From NCBI RefSeq assembly GCF_003850565.1, contig NZ_CP027706.1:6200001-6264000 (forward strand): a stretch of DNA of 64,000 nt. The letters run 5' to 3'. Below the pieces are notes generated by a model. That model saw only the letters and a list, made by a program, of their open reading frames with translations, did no database searches and was not told the DNA's origin. The translations under genes and the position numbers were made by a program. How positions within the stretch are numbered: the stretch's first letter is position 1; each line of letters opens with the position of its first letter. Source of the DNA: Pseudomonas sessilinigenes (GTDB lineage: Bacteria; Pseudomonadota; Gammaproteobacteria; Pseudomonadales; Pseudomonadaceae). Below are positions 1 through 12,494 of this stretch, one piece after another.

Positions 1-353
1 CGCGGCGTCCCCTGGTGGAACAGCATCTGCCAGCGCCCTTCGCGACAGCGCCACAGCGAACTGCGCCAGGCACTGCTGGCCACTCGTCCGGGCGCTGCGG
101 CGTTATGGCACAGGTAGGTGGCCTGGGCCAGGTCGGCTGCCAGCCACTGAACGGCAAACTGCTCGATGTGCCGCTCGATAAACGACTCCTGCACCAGGCT
201 GGCGAGCACCTGGGCCTTGTTCCAGCGCCCGCCGCTGGCGCCGAACTCGAGGAACTCATCAGCCAGCAAGGCATCCAGTGCCTGGCGATCGCCCCGTACG
301 TCGGCTTCCTGCAACCGACGCTCGAGCAGCAACAAGTGTTCGGACAGATTCAT
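1..353 (-). CDS. DUF4440 / SnoaL-like (NTF2-fold) protein, 3' end cut by window edge
   Basis: The reverse strand reads from an ATG at 353-351, preceded by a purine-rich GGGGGAAAG ribosome site, to the window edge without a stop; about 117 residues are visible. The start (MNLSEHLLLLERRLQEADV) and the pattern 'LLADEFLEFGASGRWNKAQVL ... WRSSLWRCREGRWQMLFHQGTP' resemble the NTF2-like DUF4440 family, small cone-shaped domains of about 120-130 residues with varied or unknown functions. Only the last few residues should be missing. It is divergent from the LysR gene that follows. The specific function is unknown. Confidence 0.75.
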   Translation of the reverse strand, partial: MNLSEHLLLLERRLQEADVRGDRQALDALLADEFLEFGASGGRWNKAQVLASLVQESFIERHIEQFAVQWLAADLAQATYLCHNAAAPGRVASSAWRSSLWRCREGRWQMLFHQGTP

Positions 354-556
354 CTTTCCCCCGGGTATTGGCCATGCCTGGACAGCGCACTCTAGCACCT
401 GCGCCGTACTGCGGCCGGTGCCTGCACGGTATGCAAAGATCCCGGGCTTTGGTTAGGCTTGCAGCGCCCTGCCCGGGCCTGATTGCCCCACCACACACAA
501 AAGCGCCACCCCAGGCCACCTCCTCCAGGCCGGGTAAGGCGCTGACGGAGCCCGCC

Positions 557-1516
557 ATGAAGTTCAGCACCCAGTCCATCGCCCGCAAGCTCAAGTTCCA
601 CCAATTGGTGGTCTTCGAACAAGTGTTACAAAGCGGCTCGCTGGTCCGCGCCTCCCAGGCCCTGAACCTGACCCAACCGGCGGTGACCAAGATCATCCAT
701 GAGCTGGAATCCTACTTCGAAGCGCCGCTACTGATCCGGAGCAACCGGGGGGTGAGCGCCACCGAACTGGGGCAGGTGGTGGTGCAGCGTGCCAAGTCGC
801 TTCTTGCGGAGTTGCGGGCCCTGACCGATGAGGTCAACGCCTTCCAGGAGGGCACCTCGGGGCACGTGATGGTGGGCACCCTGATCTCGGCCTCCACCTC
901 GTTGCTGCCCCGGGCCATTCAATTGCTCAAGCAACAAGCCCCTGGCGTGCTGGTATCGCTGCGGGTGGGGCAAATGGACCAGTTGTTCCCGGCGCTCGCG
1001 GTAGGTGATGTCGACCTGGTGGTAGGCCGGGTCCCAGACGACTGGCAATGGCGCAGCGAAGCCCTGGAAGTCGAAGTGTTGTACCGCGAGGACCTGAGCA
1101 TCGTCGCCGGTGCCCGGCACCCGATGCATCGCCAGGCGCCGGTCAGCCTCCAGCAATTGCACGCTTACCCCTGGGTGCTGCCGACTCGCGACTCACTGCT
1201 ACGCCGCACCTGCGATCGATTGTTTGCCGATAACGGACTGCCGACCCCGGACAACGTCGCCGAGTCGCTGTCGATCCTGACCAACATCACCCTGATGCAG
1301 GACCAGCGCACCGTCGCACTGATGCCATTCGAAGCCTCCCGACAGTTCATCCAGGCCGGCATGCTCAAGGCCTTCGACCTGGGAACCGCGCTGCAATTCG
1401 GCGACATCGGCTGCTTCAGCTCCGCCCAGCGCAAGCTGGGACCCGCCGCCCGCTTGTTTCGCCAATGCCTGGACCAGGCCCGAAACCAATCCATCACCGA
1501 AAAGCACCCAGCCTGA
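557..1516 (+). CDS. LysR-type regulator, probable regulator of the 3-hydroxyanthranilate operon
   Basis: 319 residues, the usual LysR length. The N-terminal winged helix-turn-helix (about residues 15-75: 'FEQVLQSGSLVRASQALN', 'LTQPAVTKIIHELE') is followed by a periplasmic-binding-type effector domain from about residue 100. The ATG at 557 has GGAG seven bases upstream; the open frame extends further 5' but has no comparable ribosome site. Effector-domain wording resembles the PcaQ/GbpR branch that controls aromatic catabolic operons. It lies 101 bp upstream of, and co-oriented with, the catabolic operon, and the gap carries repeated CACTAATA-like boxes. The effector is not evident from sequence; a 3-hydroxyanthranilate pathway intermediate is the natural guess. 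Confidence 0.88.
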   Translation: MKFSTQSIARKLKFHQLVVFEQVLQSGSLVRASQALNLTQPAVTKIIHELESYFEAPLLIRSNRGVSATELGQVVVQRAKSLLAELRALTDEVNAFQEGTSGHVMVGTLISASTSLLPRAIQLLKQQAPGVLVSLRVGQMDQLFPALAVGDVDLVVGRVPDDWQWRSEALEVEVLYREDLSIVAGARHPMHRQAPVSLQQLHAYPWVLPTRDSLLRRTCDRLFADNGLPTPDNVAESLSILTNITLMQDQRTVALMPFEASRQFIQAGMLKAFDLGTALQFGDIGCFSSAQRKLGPAARLFRQCLDQARNQSITEKHPA

Positions 1517-1530
1517 TCCAGTATTCCAAA

Positions 1531-1570
1531 CACTAATATCCAACCACTTAATATTGATTATTCACTAATA
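1531..1570 (+). promoter_or_regulatory. Repeated CACTAATA boxes, candidate LysR-regulator site
   Basis: In the A/T-rich gap between the LysR gene and the catabolic operon, CACTAATA occurs at 1531-1538 and 1563-1570, exactly 32 bp apart (about three helical turns), with a related CACTTAATA at 1545-1553. Same-face spacing next to a regulated operon fits activator binding. Assignment to the adjacent LysR protein is inference. Confidence 0.45.
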
Positions 1571-1617
1571 CCGGGTCTTCCTACACTCGCCCCGAAACCC
1601 ACGTTTCGGAGGCTCAA

Positions 1618-3078
1618 GTGTCCACTCCCCTGCTGCGTCATTTCATCGACGGCGAGTTTGTCGCCAGCACCAAGACCTTTGCCAATATCTCCCCTGTAGA
1701 CGGTCGCTTGCTGGGGCAGGTCTGCGAGGCCGACCGGCCCCTGGTCGAACGCGCGGTAGCCGCGGCCAAGGCCGCGCAATCGGGCCCCTGGGCCCACTAC
1801 AGCGCCAGCCAGCGCGCCGATCTGTTGCTGGACATCGCCAACGGTATCCAGCGCCGCTTCGAGGCATTCGTCGCGGCCGAAGTCGCCGACACCGGGCGCC
1901 CGGTGCAGCAGGCCCGGACCCTGGACGTGGCCCGGGCAGTACAGAACTTTCGCACCTTCGCCGAACTGCTGCGCCAGTCCGGTAGCGAGCTCTTCGAAAT
2001 GCGCAGCGCCGATGGCAACGACGTCTTCAGCTACAGCGTGCGCAAGCCCCATGGCGTGGTAGCGATCATTTCCCCCTGGAACCTGCCGCTGTTGCTGCTG
2101 ACCTGGAAAGTCGCCCCGGCCCTGGCCTGCGGCAACTCGGTGGTGATCAAGCCTTCGGAAGAAACCCCATCCACGGCCACCTTGCTGGCCGAGGTGATGC
2201 AGGAGGCCGGAGTACCGGCCGGGGCCTTCAACCTGGTACACGGCTTCGGCCCGAACTCGGCCGGAGAATTCCTCACCACCCACCCAGACGTCGACGCGAT
2301 CACCTTCACCGGCGAATCGCGCACCGGTGCCACCATCATGAAAGCCGCCGCCGAGGGCGTGCGCGAGGTGTCCTTCGAACTGGGAGGCAAGAACGCCGCA
2401 GTGGTGTTCGCCGACTGCGATTTCGACGCCGCGGTCGCCGGAGTGTTGCGCTCCAGCTTCACCAACTCCGGCCAGGTGTGCCTGTGCTCGGAGCGGGTCT
2501 ACGTCGAACGGCCGATCTATGAGCGCTTCGTCGCCGCCCTCAAGGCTGGGGCCGAGCAATTGAAGATCGGCTACCCCGACGAAGACGGGGTGAACATGGG
2601 CTCGCTGATTTCCCACAAGCACCGGGACAAGGTCCTGGGCTACTTCCAGCTGGCCCTGGAGGAAGGCGCGACCCTGGTCAGCGGCGGCGCTGTCCCACAT
2701 TTTGGCGATGCCCGGGACCAGGGCGCCTACGTCCAGCCCACCCTCTGGACCGACCTGCCGGATCACGCTCGTTGCCTGCGTGAAGAGATATTCGGCCCGG
2801 TCTGTCACATCGCCCCGTTCGACAGCGAGGAAGAAGTGCTGCGCCGGGTCAACGATTCGGCCTACGGCCTGGCCACGGCCCTCTGGACCCGCGACCTGAA
2901 GCGCGCCCACCAGCTGTCACGGCGTTTCCGCGTCGGCATGGTCTGGGTCAACACCTGGTTCCTGCGCGACCTGCGTACCCCCTTCGGCGGCACCCGGCTC
3001 TCGGGCCTGGGTCGCGAAGGCGGCCGCCACTCCCTGGATTTCTACTCCGAGATCACCACCATCTGCGTCAACCCCTGA
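1618..3078 (+). CDS. nbaE: 2-aminomuconate 6-semialdehyde dehydrogenase
   Basis: 486-residue NAD-dependent aldehyde dehydrogenase that should oxidise 2-aminomuconate semialdehyde to 2-aminomuconate. The start is a GTG with CGGAGG upstream. Family motifs are present: ISPWNLP with Asn155, FELGGKN with Glu254, and the nucleophile Cys288 in NSGQVCLC. Two substrate-binding arginines expected for this branch are also in place: Arg106 in VARAVQNF and Arg450 in WFLRDLRTP. From memory, the P. fluorescens AMSDH residues Arg120, Asn169, Glu268, Cys302 and Arg464 are all offset by 14 here, which favours this over a generic 2-hydroxymuconic semialdehyde dehydrogenase. It is the first gene of the operon, 10 bp before the hydratase gene. 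Confidence 0.9.
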   Translation: MSTPLLRHFIDGEFVASTKTFANISPVDGRLLGQVCEADRPLVERAVAAAKAAQSGPWAHYSASQRADLLLDIANGIQRRFEAFVAAEVADTGRPVQQARTLDVARAVQNFRTFAELLRQSGSELFEMRSADGNDVFSYSVRKPHGVVAIISPWNLPLLLLTWKVAPALACGNSVVIKPSEETPSTATLLAEVMQEAGVPAGAFNLVHGFGPNSAGEFLTTHPDVDAITFTGESRTGATIMKAAAEGVREVSFELGGKNAAVVFADCDFDAAVAGVLRSSFTNSGQVCLCSERVYVERPIYERFVAALKAGAEQLKIGYPDEDGVNMGSLISHKHRDKVLGYFQLALEEGATLVSGGAVPHFGDARDQGAYVQPTLWTDLPDHARCLREEIFGPVCHIAPFDSEEEVLRRVNDSAYGLATALWTRDLKRAHQLSRRFRVGMVWVNTWFLRDLRTPFGGTRLSGLGREGGRHSLDFYSEITTICVNP

Positions 3079-3088
3079 GGGCCTCAAC

Positions 3089-3901
3089 ATGCATGCAGAC
3101 CTGATCGAAGCGGCACACCGCTTGCGCCAGGCCCAACTCGACGGCCAACCCTGCGCCCCGGTACGCGAGCTGATCGCCCGGGCCGCCGCGCAACAGCCGC
3201 AGTCCGCCCTGATCGACCTGGCCTACCAGGTACAGCGCTACAACAACAGCGCGGCCGTCGATGCCGGGCGTCGTCCGGTGGGCCACAAGATCGGCCTGAC
3301 CTCCCGTGCCGTGCAAAAACAACTGGGGGTGGACCAGCCGGACTTTGGCCAGCTGTTCGCCGACATGGCGCGCGGCGACGGCCAACCCATCGCCTGGAGC
3401 GATACCTGCCAACCCAAGGTCGAGGCCGAAGTCGCCCTGGTCCTGGAGCGCGACCTGCCCCATGAGCGCCATACCCTGGCCGACCTGATCCGCGCCACCG
3501 CCTTCGCCCTGCCGGCCATCGAGATCGTCGGCAGTCGCATTGCCCAGTGGGATATCCAATTGAGCGACACCATCGCCGACAACGCCTCCAGTGGGCTGTT
3601 CGTCCTCGGCAGTTGCCCTGTATCCCTGGACCGCCTCGACCTGGTGCGTTGCGGCATGAGCATGACCCAAGGCGGCGAACCCGTCTCGGTGGGCGTCGGC
3701 GCCGCATGCCTGGACAACCCCTTGAATGCCGCCCTGTGGCTGGCCGACACGCTGGTCCGTCTGGGCACGCCTCTGCGTGCTGGCGACATCCTGCTTACCG
3801 GCGCCCTCGGCCCCATGGTGGCGGCCAAGCCAGGGCAGCGCTTCACCGCCCATATCCAGGGCCTGGGCAGCGTCAGCGCCGCCTTCGCCAGTGCCCAATA
3901 G
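3089..3901 (+). CDS. nbaH: 2-oxopent-4-enoate (2-hydroxypenta-2,4-dienoate) hydratase
   Basis: 270-residue member of the MhpD/DmpE fumarylacetoacetase-like family. It adds water to 2-hydroxypenta-2,4-dienoate to give 4-hydroxy-2-oxovalerate. Family signatures are visible: [17 protein letters not shown] (about residues 70-87), [10 protein letters not shown] with metal-binding acidic residues, and [12 protein letters not shown] paralogue with the decarboxylase signature lies three genes downstream, so hydratase versus decarboxylase roles were split by which DmpE/DmpH wording each carries. Second gene of the operon; GAGGG precedes the ATG. Confidence 0.87.
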   Translation: MHADLIEAAHRLRQAQLDGQPCAPVRELIARAAAQQPQSALIDLAYQVQRYNNSAAVDAGRRPVGHKIGLTSRAVQKQLGVDQPDFGQLFADMARGDGQPIAWSDTCQPKVEAEVALVLERDLPHERHTLADLIRATAFALPAIEIVGSRIAQWDIQLSDTIADNASSGLFVLGSCPVSLDRLDLVRCGMSMTQGGEPVSVGVGAACLDNPLNAALWLADTLVRLGTPLRAGDILLTGALGPMVAAKPGQRFTAHIQGLGSVSAAFASAQ

Positions 3902-3914
3902 ACCGGAGCCCATC

Positions 3915-4853
3915 ATGACCACAACCCTCAAGGCCGCGATCATCGGCTCGGGCAATATCGGCACCGACCTGATGCTGAAGATCCTGCGCCAGGCCCGGCA
4001 CCTGCAACTGACCGCCATGGTCGGCATCGACCCCGCCTCCGATGGCCTGGAGCGGGCCCGGCGTCTGGGCGTAGCCACTACCCACGAAGGCGTCGAAGGG
4101 CTGCTGCGCATGCCCGAGTTCAGCGCCATCGACATCGTCTTCGACGCCACCTCGGCCGCCGCCCACCAGCACCACGAGGCCGTACTGCGCCAGGCCAAAC
4201 CCAGCATCCGCCTGATCGACCTGACCCCGGCGGCGATCGGCCCCTATTGCATCCCGGTGGTCAACCTGGAGCAGCACCTGGACAGCCTTAACCTGAACAT
4301 GGTGACCTGCGGCGGCCAGGCCACCATTCCCATGGTGGCTGCAATCTCCCGGGTCGCCCCCGTGCACTACGCCGAGATCGTCGCCTCGATTGCCAGCAAG
4401 TCCGCCGGCCCCGGCACCCGGGCCAATATCGACGAGTTCACCGAAACCACCCGCCACGCCATCGAAACCATCGGTGGTGCCGCCAGGGGCAAGGCCATCA
4501 TCGTCATGAACCCGGCCGAACCACCCCTGATCATGCGCGACACGGTGCTGGTGCTATCGGCCGCCGCCGATCAGCAGGAGGTCGCCGCCTCCATCGCCGC
4601 CATGGCCGAAGCCGTGCAGGCCTATGTGCCCGGCTACCGACTCAAGCAGCAGGTGCAATTCGACCCGGTCCCACCCTCTGCGCCGCTGCTGATCCCTGGC
4701 CTTGGGCACTTCAGCGGACTCAAGACCTCGGTGTTCCTGGAGGTCGAGGGTGCCGCCCACTACTTGCCCGCCTACGCCGGCAACCTCGACATCATGACCT
4801 GCGCCGCGCTGGCCACCGCCGAGCGCATGGCCCAGTCCATGCTCAATCGCTGA
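3915..4853 (+). CDS. nbaJ: Acetaldehyde dehydrogenase (acylating)
   Basis: 312 residues, the standard length for DmpF/MhpF. It converts acetaldehyde, CoA and NAD+ to acetyl-CoA, and normally forms a channelling complex with the aldolase encoded next. The Rossmann motif [14 protein letters not shown] is at residues 9-22, the nucleophilic cysteine lies in [13 protein letters not shown] (about residue 132), and [17 protein letters not shown] is typical of the family. The ATG at 3915 follows CGGAGCC; the frame is open further upstream inside the hydratase gene, but that would be a spurious extension. Third gene of the operon. Confidence 0.95.
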   Translation: MTTTLKAAIIGSGNIGTDLMLKILRQARHLQLTAMVGIDPASDGLERARRLGVATTHEGVEGLLRMPEFSAIDIVFDATSAAAHQHHEAVLRQAKPSIRLIDLTPAAIGPYCIPVVNLEQHLDSLNLNMVTCGGQATIPMVAAISRVAPVHYAEIVASIASKSAGPGTRANIDEFTETTRHAIETIGGAARGKAIIVMNPAEPPLIMRDTVLVLSAAADQQEVAASIAAMAEAVQAYVPGYRLKQQVQFDPVPPSAPLLIPGLGHFSGLKTSVFLEVEGAAHYLPAYAGNLDIMTCAALATAERMAQSMLNR

Positions 4854-4865
4854 AGGAGCTTCGCC

Positions 4866-5896
4866 ATGACCTCAACCCCCGGCAACAAGCTCTACATCTC
4901 GGATGTGACCCTGCGTGACGGCATGCACGCCATCCGCCACCAGTACAGCCTGGATCAGGTCCAGGCCATCGCCCGGGCCCTGGATGCCGCTCGGGTCGAC
5001 AGCATCGAGGTGGCCCACGGCGATGGCCTGCAGGGCTCCAGCTTCAACTACGGTTTCGGCGCCCATACCGACCTGGAATGGATCGAAGCCGCCGCCGACG
5101 TCCTGCATCACGCCCGCATCGCCACCCTGCTGCTGCCCGGCATCGGCACCGTGCATGACCTCAAGGCGGCCTATCGCGCCGGTGCCCGGGTGGTGCGGGT
5201 GGCCACCCATTGCACCGAGGCCGATGTCTCGCGCCAGCACATCGAATGTGCCCGGGAACTGGGCATGGACACTGTGGGCTTCCTCATGATGAGCCACATG
5301 ACCAGCCCGGAGAACCTCGCGCTCCAAGCCCGGAAAATGGAAAGCTACGGCGCCACCTGCATCTACGTGGTGGACTCCGGCGGCGCCATGAACATGCAGG
5401 ACATCCGCCTGCGCTTTCGCGCCCTCAAGGCCACGCTCAAGCCGGACACCGCCACCGGCATGCACGCCCACCACAACCTCGGCCTGGGCGTGGCCAACTC
5501 CCTGGTGGCCGTGGAGGAAGGCTGCCAGCGCATCGACGCCAGCCTCGCCGGCATGGGGGCCGGGGCGGGCAATGCGCCGCTGGAGGTGTTCATTGCCGCC
5601 GCCGACAAGCTGGGCTGGAACCATGGCACCGACCTGTATCGCCTGATGGACGCCGCCGATGACCTGGTACGGCCGCTGCAGGATCGTCCGGTGCGGGTCG
5701 ATCGCGAAACCCTGGCCCTGGGCTACGCCGGGGTCTATTCCAGCTTCCTGCGCCATGCCGAAGTGGCCGCCCGCAAATACCAGCTCAAAACCGTCGACAT
5801 CCTGGTGGAGCTCGGCCGCCGCCGCATGGTCGGCGGCCAGGAAGACATGATCGTCGACGTTGCCCTCGACCTGCTCGCTGCCCGGGAGTCCCGCCC

Positions 5897-5900
<4 letters not shown>
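4866..5900 (+). CDS. nbaI: 4-hydroxy-2-oxovalerate aldolase
   Basis: 344-residue HMGL-like class II aldolase (DmpG/MhpE family), splitting 4-hydroxy-2-oxovalerate into pyruvate and acetaldehyde. The N-terminal [17 protein letters not shown] carries the metal-binding Asp and catalytic Arg/His. [16 protein letters not shown] has the metal-binding histidines, and [18 protein letters not shown] is a family signature. AAGGAG precedes the ATG. It partners the acylating acetaldehyde dehydrogenase just upstream and overlaps the next gene by four bases (ATGA), implying translational coupling. Confidence 0.95.
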
Positions 5901-8680
<2,780 letters not shown>

Positions 8681-8930
8681 CTCCGCGCCCCTCTCATTCC
8701 CGGCAGCACCTGCGCTACCCAGGAAGCCGGCACCAACAGCCCTTCAACAGTGGCCCAGGAACCCGCCAGGGCCAAGGGGCTGGCCATGGTCGAAAACCGG
8801 GTTGGCCGCAAGCCGGAGCCTGTCGTGGTGAGAGGGCTGCCTTAAAAAATGCCCAAAAGCCCCATCCGGCGGTTCCCAGAGTCCGGGTTGGCGAGTGCTG
8901 CGCCCAGAACACCAACAATAAGGAGCCACC

Positions 8931-10274
8931 ATGCACCAGCGTACGCAAAACCCTTGCGAGATCATCGATCGCAGCCCGGTTTCTGCTCTGCAGATACGGG
9001 TGTTGCTGTTGTGTTTCCTGATCCTTGTGATGGACGGTTTCGACACCGCGGCCATCGGCTATATCGCCCCGGAACTGATCCGGAACTGGGGCATCGAACG
9101 GGCGCAACTGGCCCCGGCCTTCGGTGCCGGATTGTTCGGCATGCTGTTGGGCAGCTTCTGCTTCGGGCCCCTGGCCGACCGCCTTGGGCGCAAGAGCGTG
9201 CTGCTGATCTGCGTGCTGATCTTTGCACTGGGCACCCTGGCTTCGGCCCTGTCGCCGTCGATCGAGGTACTGGCCGGCCTGCGCTGCATCACAGGCATCG
9301 GCCTGGGCGGCGTGCTGCCCAATTGCATCACCCTGAGTTCGGAATATTCCCCGGCGCGACGCCGCATGCTGCTGGTGACCCTGAGCTATTCCGGCTTCAC
9401 CCTGGGCCTGGCCCTGGGGGGTGGCGTGGCCGGGGCACTGCTGCCCACGGTGGGCTGGCAGGGCCTGCTGGTCATCGGTGGCATCGCCCCTTTGCTGTTG
9501 TGGCCCGTGTTGTATTTTGCCCTGCCGGAATCGGTGTGCTTCATGGCCAACAACCCGCGCCATGCCGTGGCCCTGCGCCGCATCGTCGAGCGGATCAGCG
9601 GTGAAACCGACTGGCAGCAGGTGCGCTTTGCCGGGGACGCTCCGGCCAGCCTAGGGCGCTCGCCATTATCGGCCCTGTTCAGCCAGGGCCAGATGACCCG
9701 CACCCTGCTGCTCTGGCTGACCTTCTTCTGCTGCCTGCTGGTGTTCTACCTGCTGACCAGCTGGCTGCCCACGGTATTGCACGCCAGCGGCTATAACACC
9801 GCCAATGCAGCCCGGATCAGCGCGATGATCCCTTTTGGCGGGGTGCTGGGCGGTATTGCCATGGCGCTGCTGATGGATCGCATCGGCGCCCTGCGCATCC
9901 TGCCCTGGCTGTGCCTGGGCGCGGCGGCGGCCCTGGCCCTGACCGGCAGTCAACTGCACGGCGCTGTCGGCACCCTGGTCATCGTCTTCCTCGCCGGTTT
10001 CAGCCTCACCGGCACCCTGAACAATCTCAGCGTGGTGGCCGCTACCCTCTACCCCACTGCCTCCCGGGCCACAGGCGTGGCCTGGGCCCTGGCGGCCGGG
10101 CGTGCGGGCTCGATTACCGGCTCGATGCTGGGGGGCTGGATCTTCAGCAATGCCGGGAGCCTGGAGCACTTCTTCCTGTGGATTGCCACCCCGGCCCTGC
10201 TGGCTGGGCTGGCGTTGGGGCTGATGAACCGCATTCGGCAAAAGCCACAAGCCGAGATCGAGCCCACGGCTTGA
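8931..10274 (+). CDS. MFS aromatic acid:H+ symporter (AAHS family)
   Basis: 447 residues with 12 predicted membrane helices. The motif LVMDGFDTAAIGYIAPEL in the first helix is the AAHS family signature (PcaK, BenK, MhpT), and GPLADRLGRKSVLL is the MFS loop 2-3 motif. AAGGAG precedes the ATG. Position directly behind the 3-hydroxyanthranilate operon suggests uptake of 3-hydroxyanthranilate or a related aromatic acid; substrate is inferred only from context. Confidence 0.85.
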   Translation: MHQRTQNPCEIIDRSPVSALQIRVLLLCFLILVMDGFDTAAIGYIAPELIRNWGIERAQLAPAFGAGLFGMLLGSFCFGPLADRLGRKSVLLICVLIFALGTLASALSPSIEVLAGLRCITGIGLGGVLPNCITLSSEYSPARRRMLLVTLSYSGFTLGLALGGGVAGALLPTVGWQGLLVIGGIAPLLLWPVLYFALPESVCFMANNPRHAVALRRIVERISGETDWQQVRFAGDAPASLGRSPLSALFSQGQMTRTLLLWLTFFCCLLVFYLLTSWLPTVLHASGYNTANAARISAMIPFGGVLGGIAMALLMDRIGALRILPWLCLGAAAALALTGSQLHGAVGTLVIVFLAGFSLTGTLNNLSVVAATLYPTASRATGVAWALAAGRAGSITGSMLGGWIFSNAGSLEHFFLWIATPALLAGLALGLMNRIRQKPQAEIEPTA

Positions 10275-10376
10275 ACCAGGCTCCAGCGGCCTCCTGGCCA
10301 GCGCCGCGATCAAGCCCGGCCAATGCTCGTAGCCTGTTTCAGCCATCGGCGCCCTGATAGCAAGATCCAGGGCTGG

Positions 10377-10409
10377 TGCTGCGCGCAGAAATAGCAATAC
10401 TGCGCAGCA
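10377..10409. repeat. Inverted repeat TGCTGCGC ... GCGCAGCA
   Basis: Perfect 8-bp arms at 10377-10384 and 10402-10409 separated by 17 bases, 59 bp upstream of the next coding region. There is no U-run, so it is more likely an operator or RNA structure than an intrinsic terminator. Function is unknown. Confidence 0.4.
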
Positions 10410-10467
10410 GCATCACGGTCCGAGCAGCGACAAGCCGCTCGATCAACGACTAAAAAGGGCCTGGGCC

Positions 10468-10875
10468 ATGAGCACTAGACAAACAATCGCCGGCGACATC
10501 GTGCTGATCCCTCTCAGCGAGGGGTTCCGGCCGGCGAAGGTGCTGTACGTTTCACACCGCTACAAGGACACGATCCTGCTGGGCCTGTATGCCAACTGCG
10601 TCAGCACCCGGCAACTGCCCGACGAACTGGCGGACACATTCGCACTACGGCTCTACACCTCGAAGGCAGCGGTGCGAAAGCAGCGCTGGCACTGGGTGGG
10701 CCATGAAGCGCTGCGAGCATCGCAAACCGGACTCGACCTGAGAATCGTGGCGGGGGAGCTCTGGCAAGGTGACCAGCATCTGGGCCTGGCCTCGCCAGAG
10801 CAGCGCAAGGACCTGCCCGAGATGTTGGTCATGGGTGCCGCGCTCGTCGAGAAAAAAGCCGCGGCAATCCCCTAG
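10468..10875 (+). CDS. Hypothetical protein, weak Imm26-like resemblance
   Basis: 135 residues, ATG with AAAAAGGG upstream. The opening 'AGDIVLIPLSEGFRPAKVLYVS' resembles the start of Imm26-type immunity proteins (G-D-x-x-x-I-P-L-x-x-G), which neutralise polymorphic toxins; the rest is not recognised. No signal peptide or membrane helix is apparent. No toxin, Rhs or contact-dependent-inhibition gene adjoins it. It sits between the aromatic transporter and the convergent OprD gene, so it may be an orphan immunity-like gene or simply an unrelated cytosolic protein. Confidence 0.45.
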   Translation: MSTRQTIAGDIVLIPLSEGFRPAKVLYVSHRYKDTILLGLYANCVSTRQLPDELADTFALRLYTSKAAVRKQRWHWVGHEALRASQTGLDLRIVAGELWQGDQHLGLASPEQRKDLPEMLVMGAALVEKKAAAIP

Positions 10876-10958
10876 GCCCTCGCTGCGGCATCGACTCCAG
10901 GAGCCGACAATGCCGCGCCCCTCGCGAGGCGACGGCAGCGGGCGTTTCAGGTGTGTCT

Positions 10959-12281
10959 TCAGAAGATATCGATCGGGTAGTCGGTGATCAGCCGGAACTC
11001 ATCCATATTGCCCTCGCCCTGGGCCACATTCGCCCGGTGCCAGGTCTGGCGCAGGCGCAGGCTCAGGTCCTTCCAGGGGCCGCTCTGCACCACATAGCGT
11101 GCCTCGACGTTGATCTCCCGGTGCACCCCATCCTTGCCATACATCCCGGCGTAGGCGCTGCCGGCCGGGGTGTGCGTGCCGTCGATCCCGGAGCCCCGCA
11201 GGTAACGGGTCATCAGGTTCAAGCCCGGCACGCCATAACTGGCCAGGGACAGGTCGTAGCGCAGTTGCCAGGAGCGTTCGTTGGGCCCGTTGAAGTCCGA
11301 GTACTGCACCGAGTTGGGCAGGTAGATCGAGGCGCCCTGATCGCGACCGTTGCGACCGTTGCGATCCAGGTCACCGACCCCCAGGTAGTCGAACGGGGTG
11401 TTGCCATCGACGTTCTGCAAGGCAAGGGTCATACGGTGAGCGCCCAGGCCATAGAACACCGCAGCGCCCAGCGTGGTGTTGTCGATGGCCCCGGCCTTGG
11501 AGCGGCCAGTGTCGAGGGTGCGATACAGGTTGAGGTCGAAGCCGGCCTGCTGCCCTTCCCCCAAGTCGGTGCGGCCGTTGAGGTTGGCGTAGTACTGGTT
11601 CCAGATGTCCTGGAAGCGCGCAACGTAGAGGCTGGCACCCAGGTCCCGGGTGAACTGGTACTGGCCACCGGCGTAGTCCACCGAAGGGGTGGTGACACCG
11701 CTATAGAACGCCCACAGATCACCACTGCTGTTGGTGGTGACATGACCGGTGGCCGATGTGAAGTGCCCGGCCTGCAGCTTGAGCCGGTCCAGTTCCTGGC
11801 TATCCAGGGCAAAGCCGGTGGCGGTTTGCGGGATCAAGCGATTGTGACCGATAGCGAACACCGGGGTATCCACCGATTGCTCGCCATAGCGCAGCACACT
11901 GTTGGAGACCTTGATCTTGAGCGCGGCACCGGCTTTGGAGTATTCGTCTGCCGGCTTGCCGTTGTCGTGGATCGGCAAATTGTAGGTGCCGGTCTTGCCG
12001 CCGGAGGCATCCAGCTTGAGTCCCAGAAAGGCAAAGGCATCCACGCCCACGCCAACGGAGCCCTGGGTGAACCCCGAACTGAAGCGACCGATAAAACCCT
12101 GGGTCCAATCCTTGCGATCCGCGCGACCATCCTGAATGCTGCGATTGAAATAGTAGTTGCGGGCCAGCACGCTCAGGTGACTGTCCTCGATGAATCCCGA
12201 CTCGGCAGCCTGGGTTGTCCAGGGCAAGCAGCCCAATAGCGGCAACAGCAATGGCGATAGAGAACGCGAGACATGGGGCAT
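10959..12281 (-). CDS. OprD-family outer-membrane porin
   Basis: 440 residues with a signal peptide (cleavage near TQA-AESGF, about residue 26) and the OprD hallmarks GFIEDSHLSVLARNYYFN near the mature N-terminus, KDWTQGFIGRFSSGFTQG, and a C-terminal DYPIDIF ending in Phe. OprD porins are 18-stranded channels for small carboxylates and basic amino acids. It is the last gene of the leftward block with kynureninase and a permease, so an aromatic amino-acid or kynurenine-type substrate is a reasonable inference. Confidence 0.92.
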   Translation of the reverse strand: MPHVSRSLSPLLLPLLGCLPWTTQAAESGFIEDSHLSVLARNYYFNRSIQDGRADRKDWTQGFIGRFSSGFTQGSVGVGVDAFAFLGLKLDASGGKTGTYNLPIHDNGKPADEYSKAGAALKIKVSNSVLRYGEQSVDTPVFAIGHNRLIPQTATGFALDSQELDRLKLQAGHFTSATGHVTTNSSGDLWAFYSGVTTPSVDYAGGQYQFTRDLGASLYVARFQDIWNQYYANLNGRTDLGEGQQAGFDLNLYRTLDTGRSKAGAIDNTTLGAAVFYGLGAHRMTLALQNVDGNTPFDYLGVGDLDRNGRNGRDQGASIYLPNSVQYSDFNGPNERSWQLRYDLSLASYGVPGLNLMTRYLRGSGIDGTHTPAGSAYAGMYGKDGVHREINVEARYVVQSGPWKDLSLRLRQTWHRANVAQGEGNMDEFRLITDYPIDIF

Positions 12282-12494
12282 GGCAAAACCTCTGGTGATT
12301 TATTGTTTTTGTCGTGGGTGATGCAGTGCAGCCGCGCGGCTCCCTTGGTGGGCATGGAGCCACCGGAACCGAGCGATCCAGGAAGTGATGCCAGCGCGCT
12401 CGTCCAGCCGCTGCCCCTGGCCGTGTACGACTCGCAGGGCAACGGTGCTTTACGGCCTTCGCAGGTTCGCTGGCATCTACAGGGGCAGTACCGC

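Noticed and set aside
1558..2910. 450-codon minus-strand frame opposite the semialdehyde dehydrogenase
   Set aside because: Antisense shadow of a gene with complete catalytic motifs; no domain in the reverse reading.
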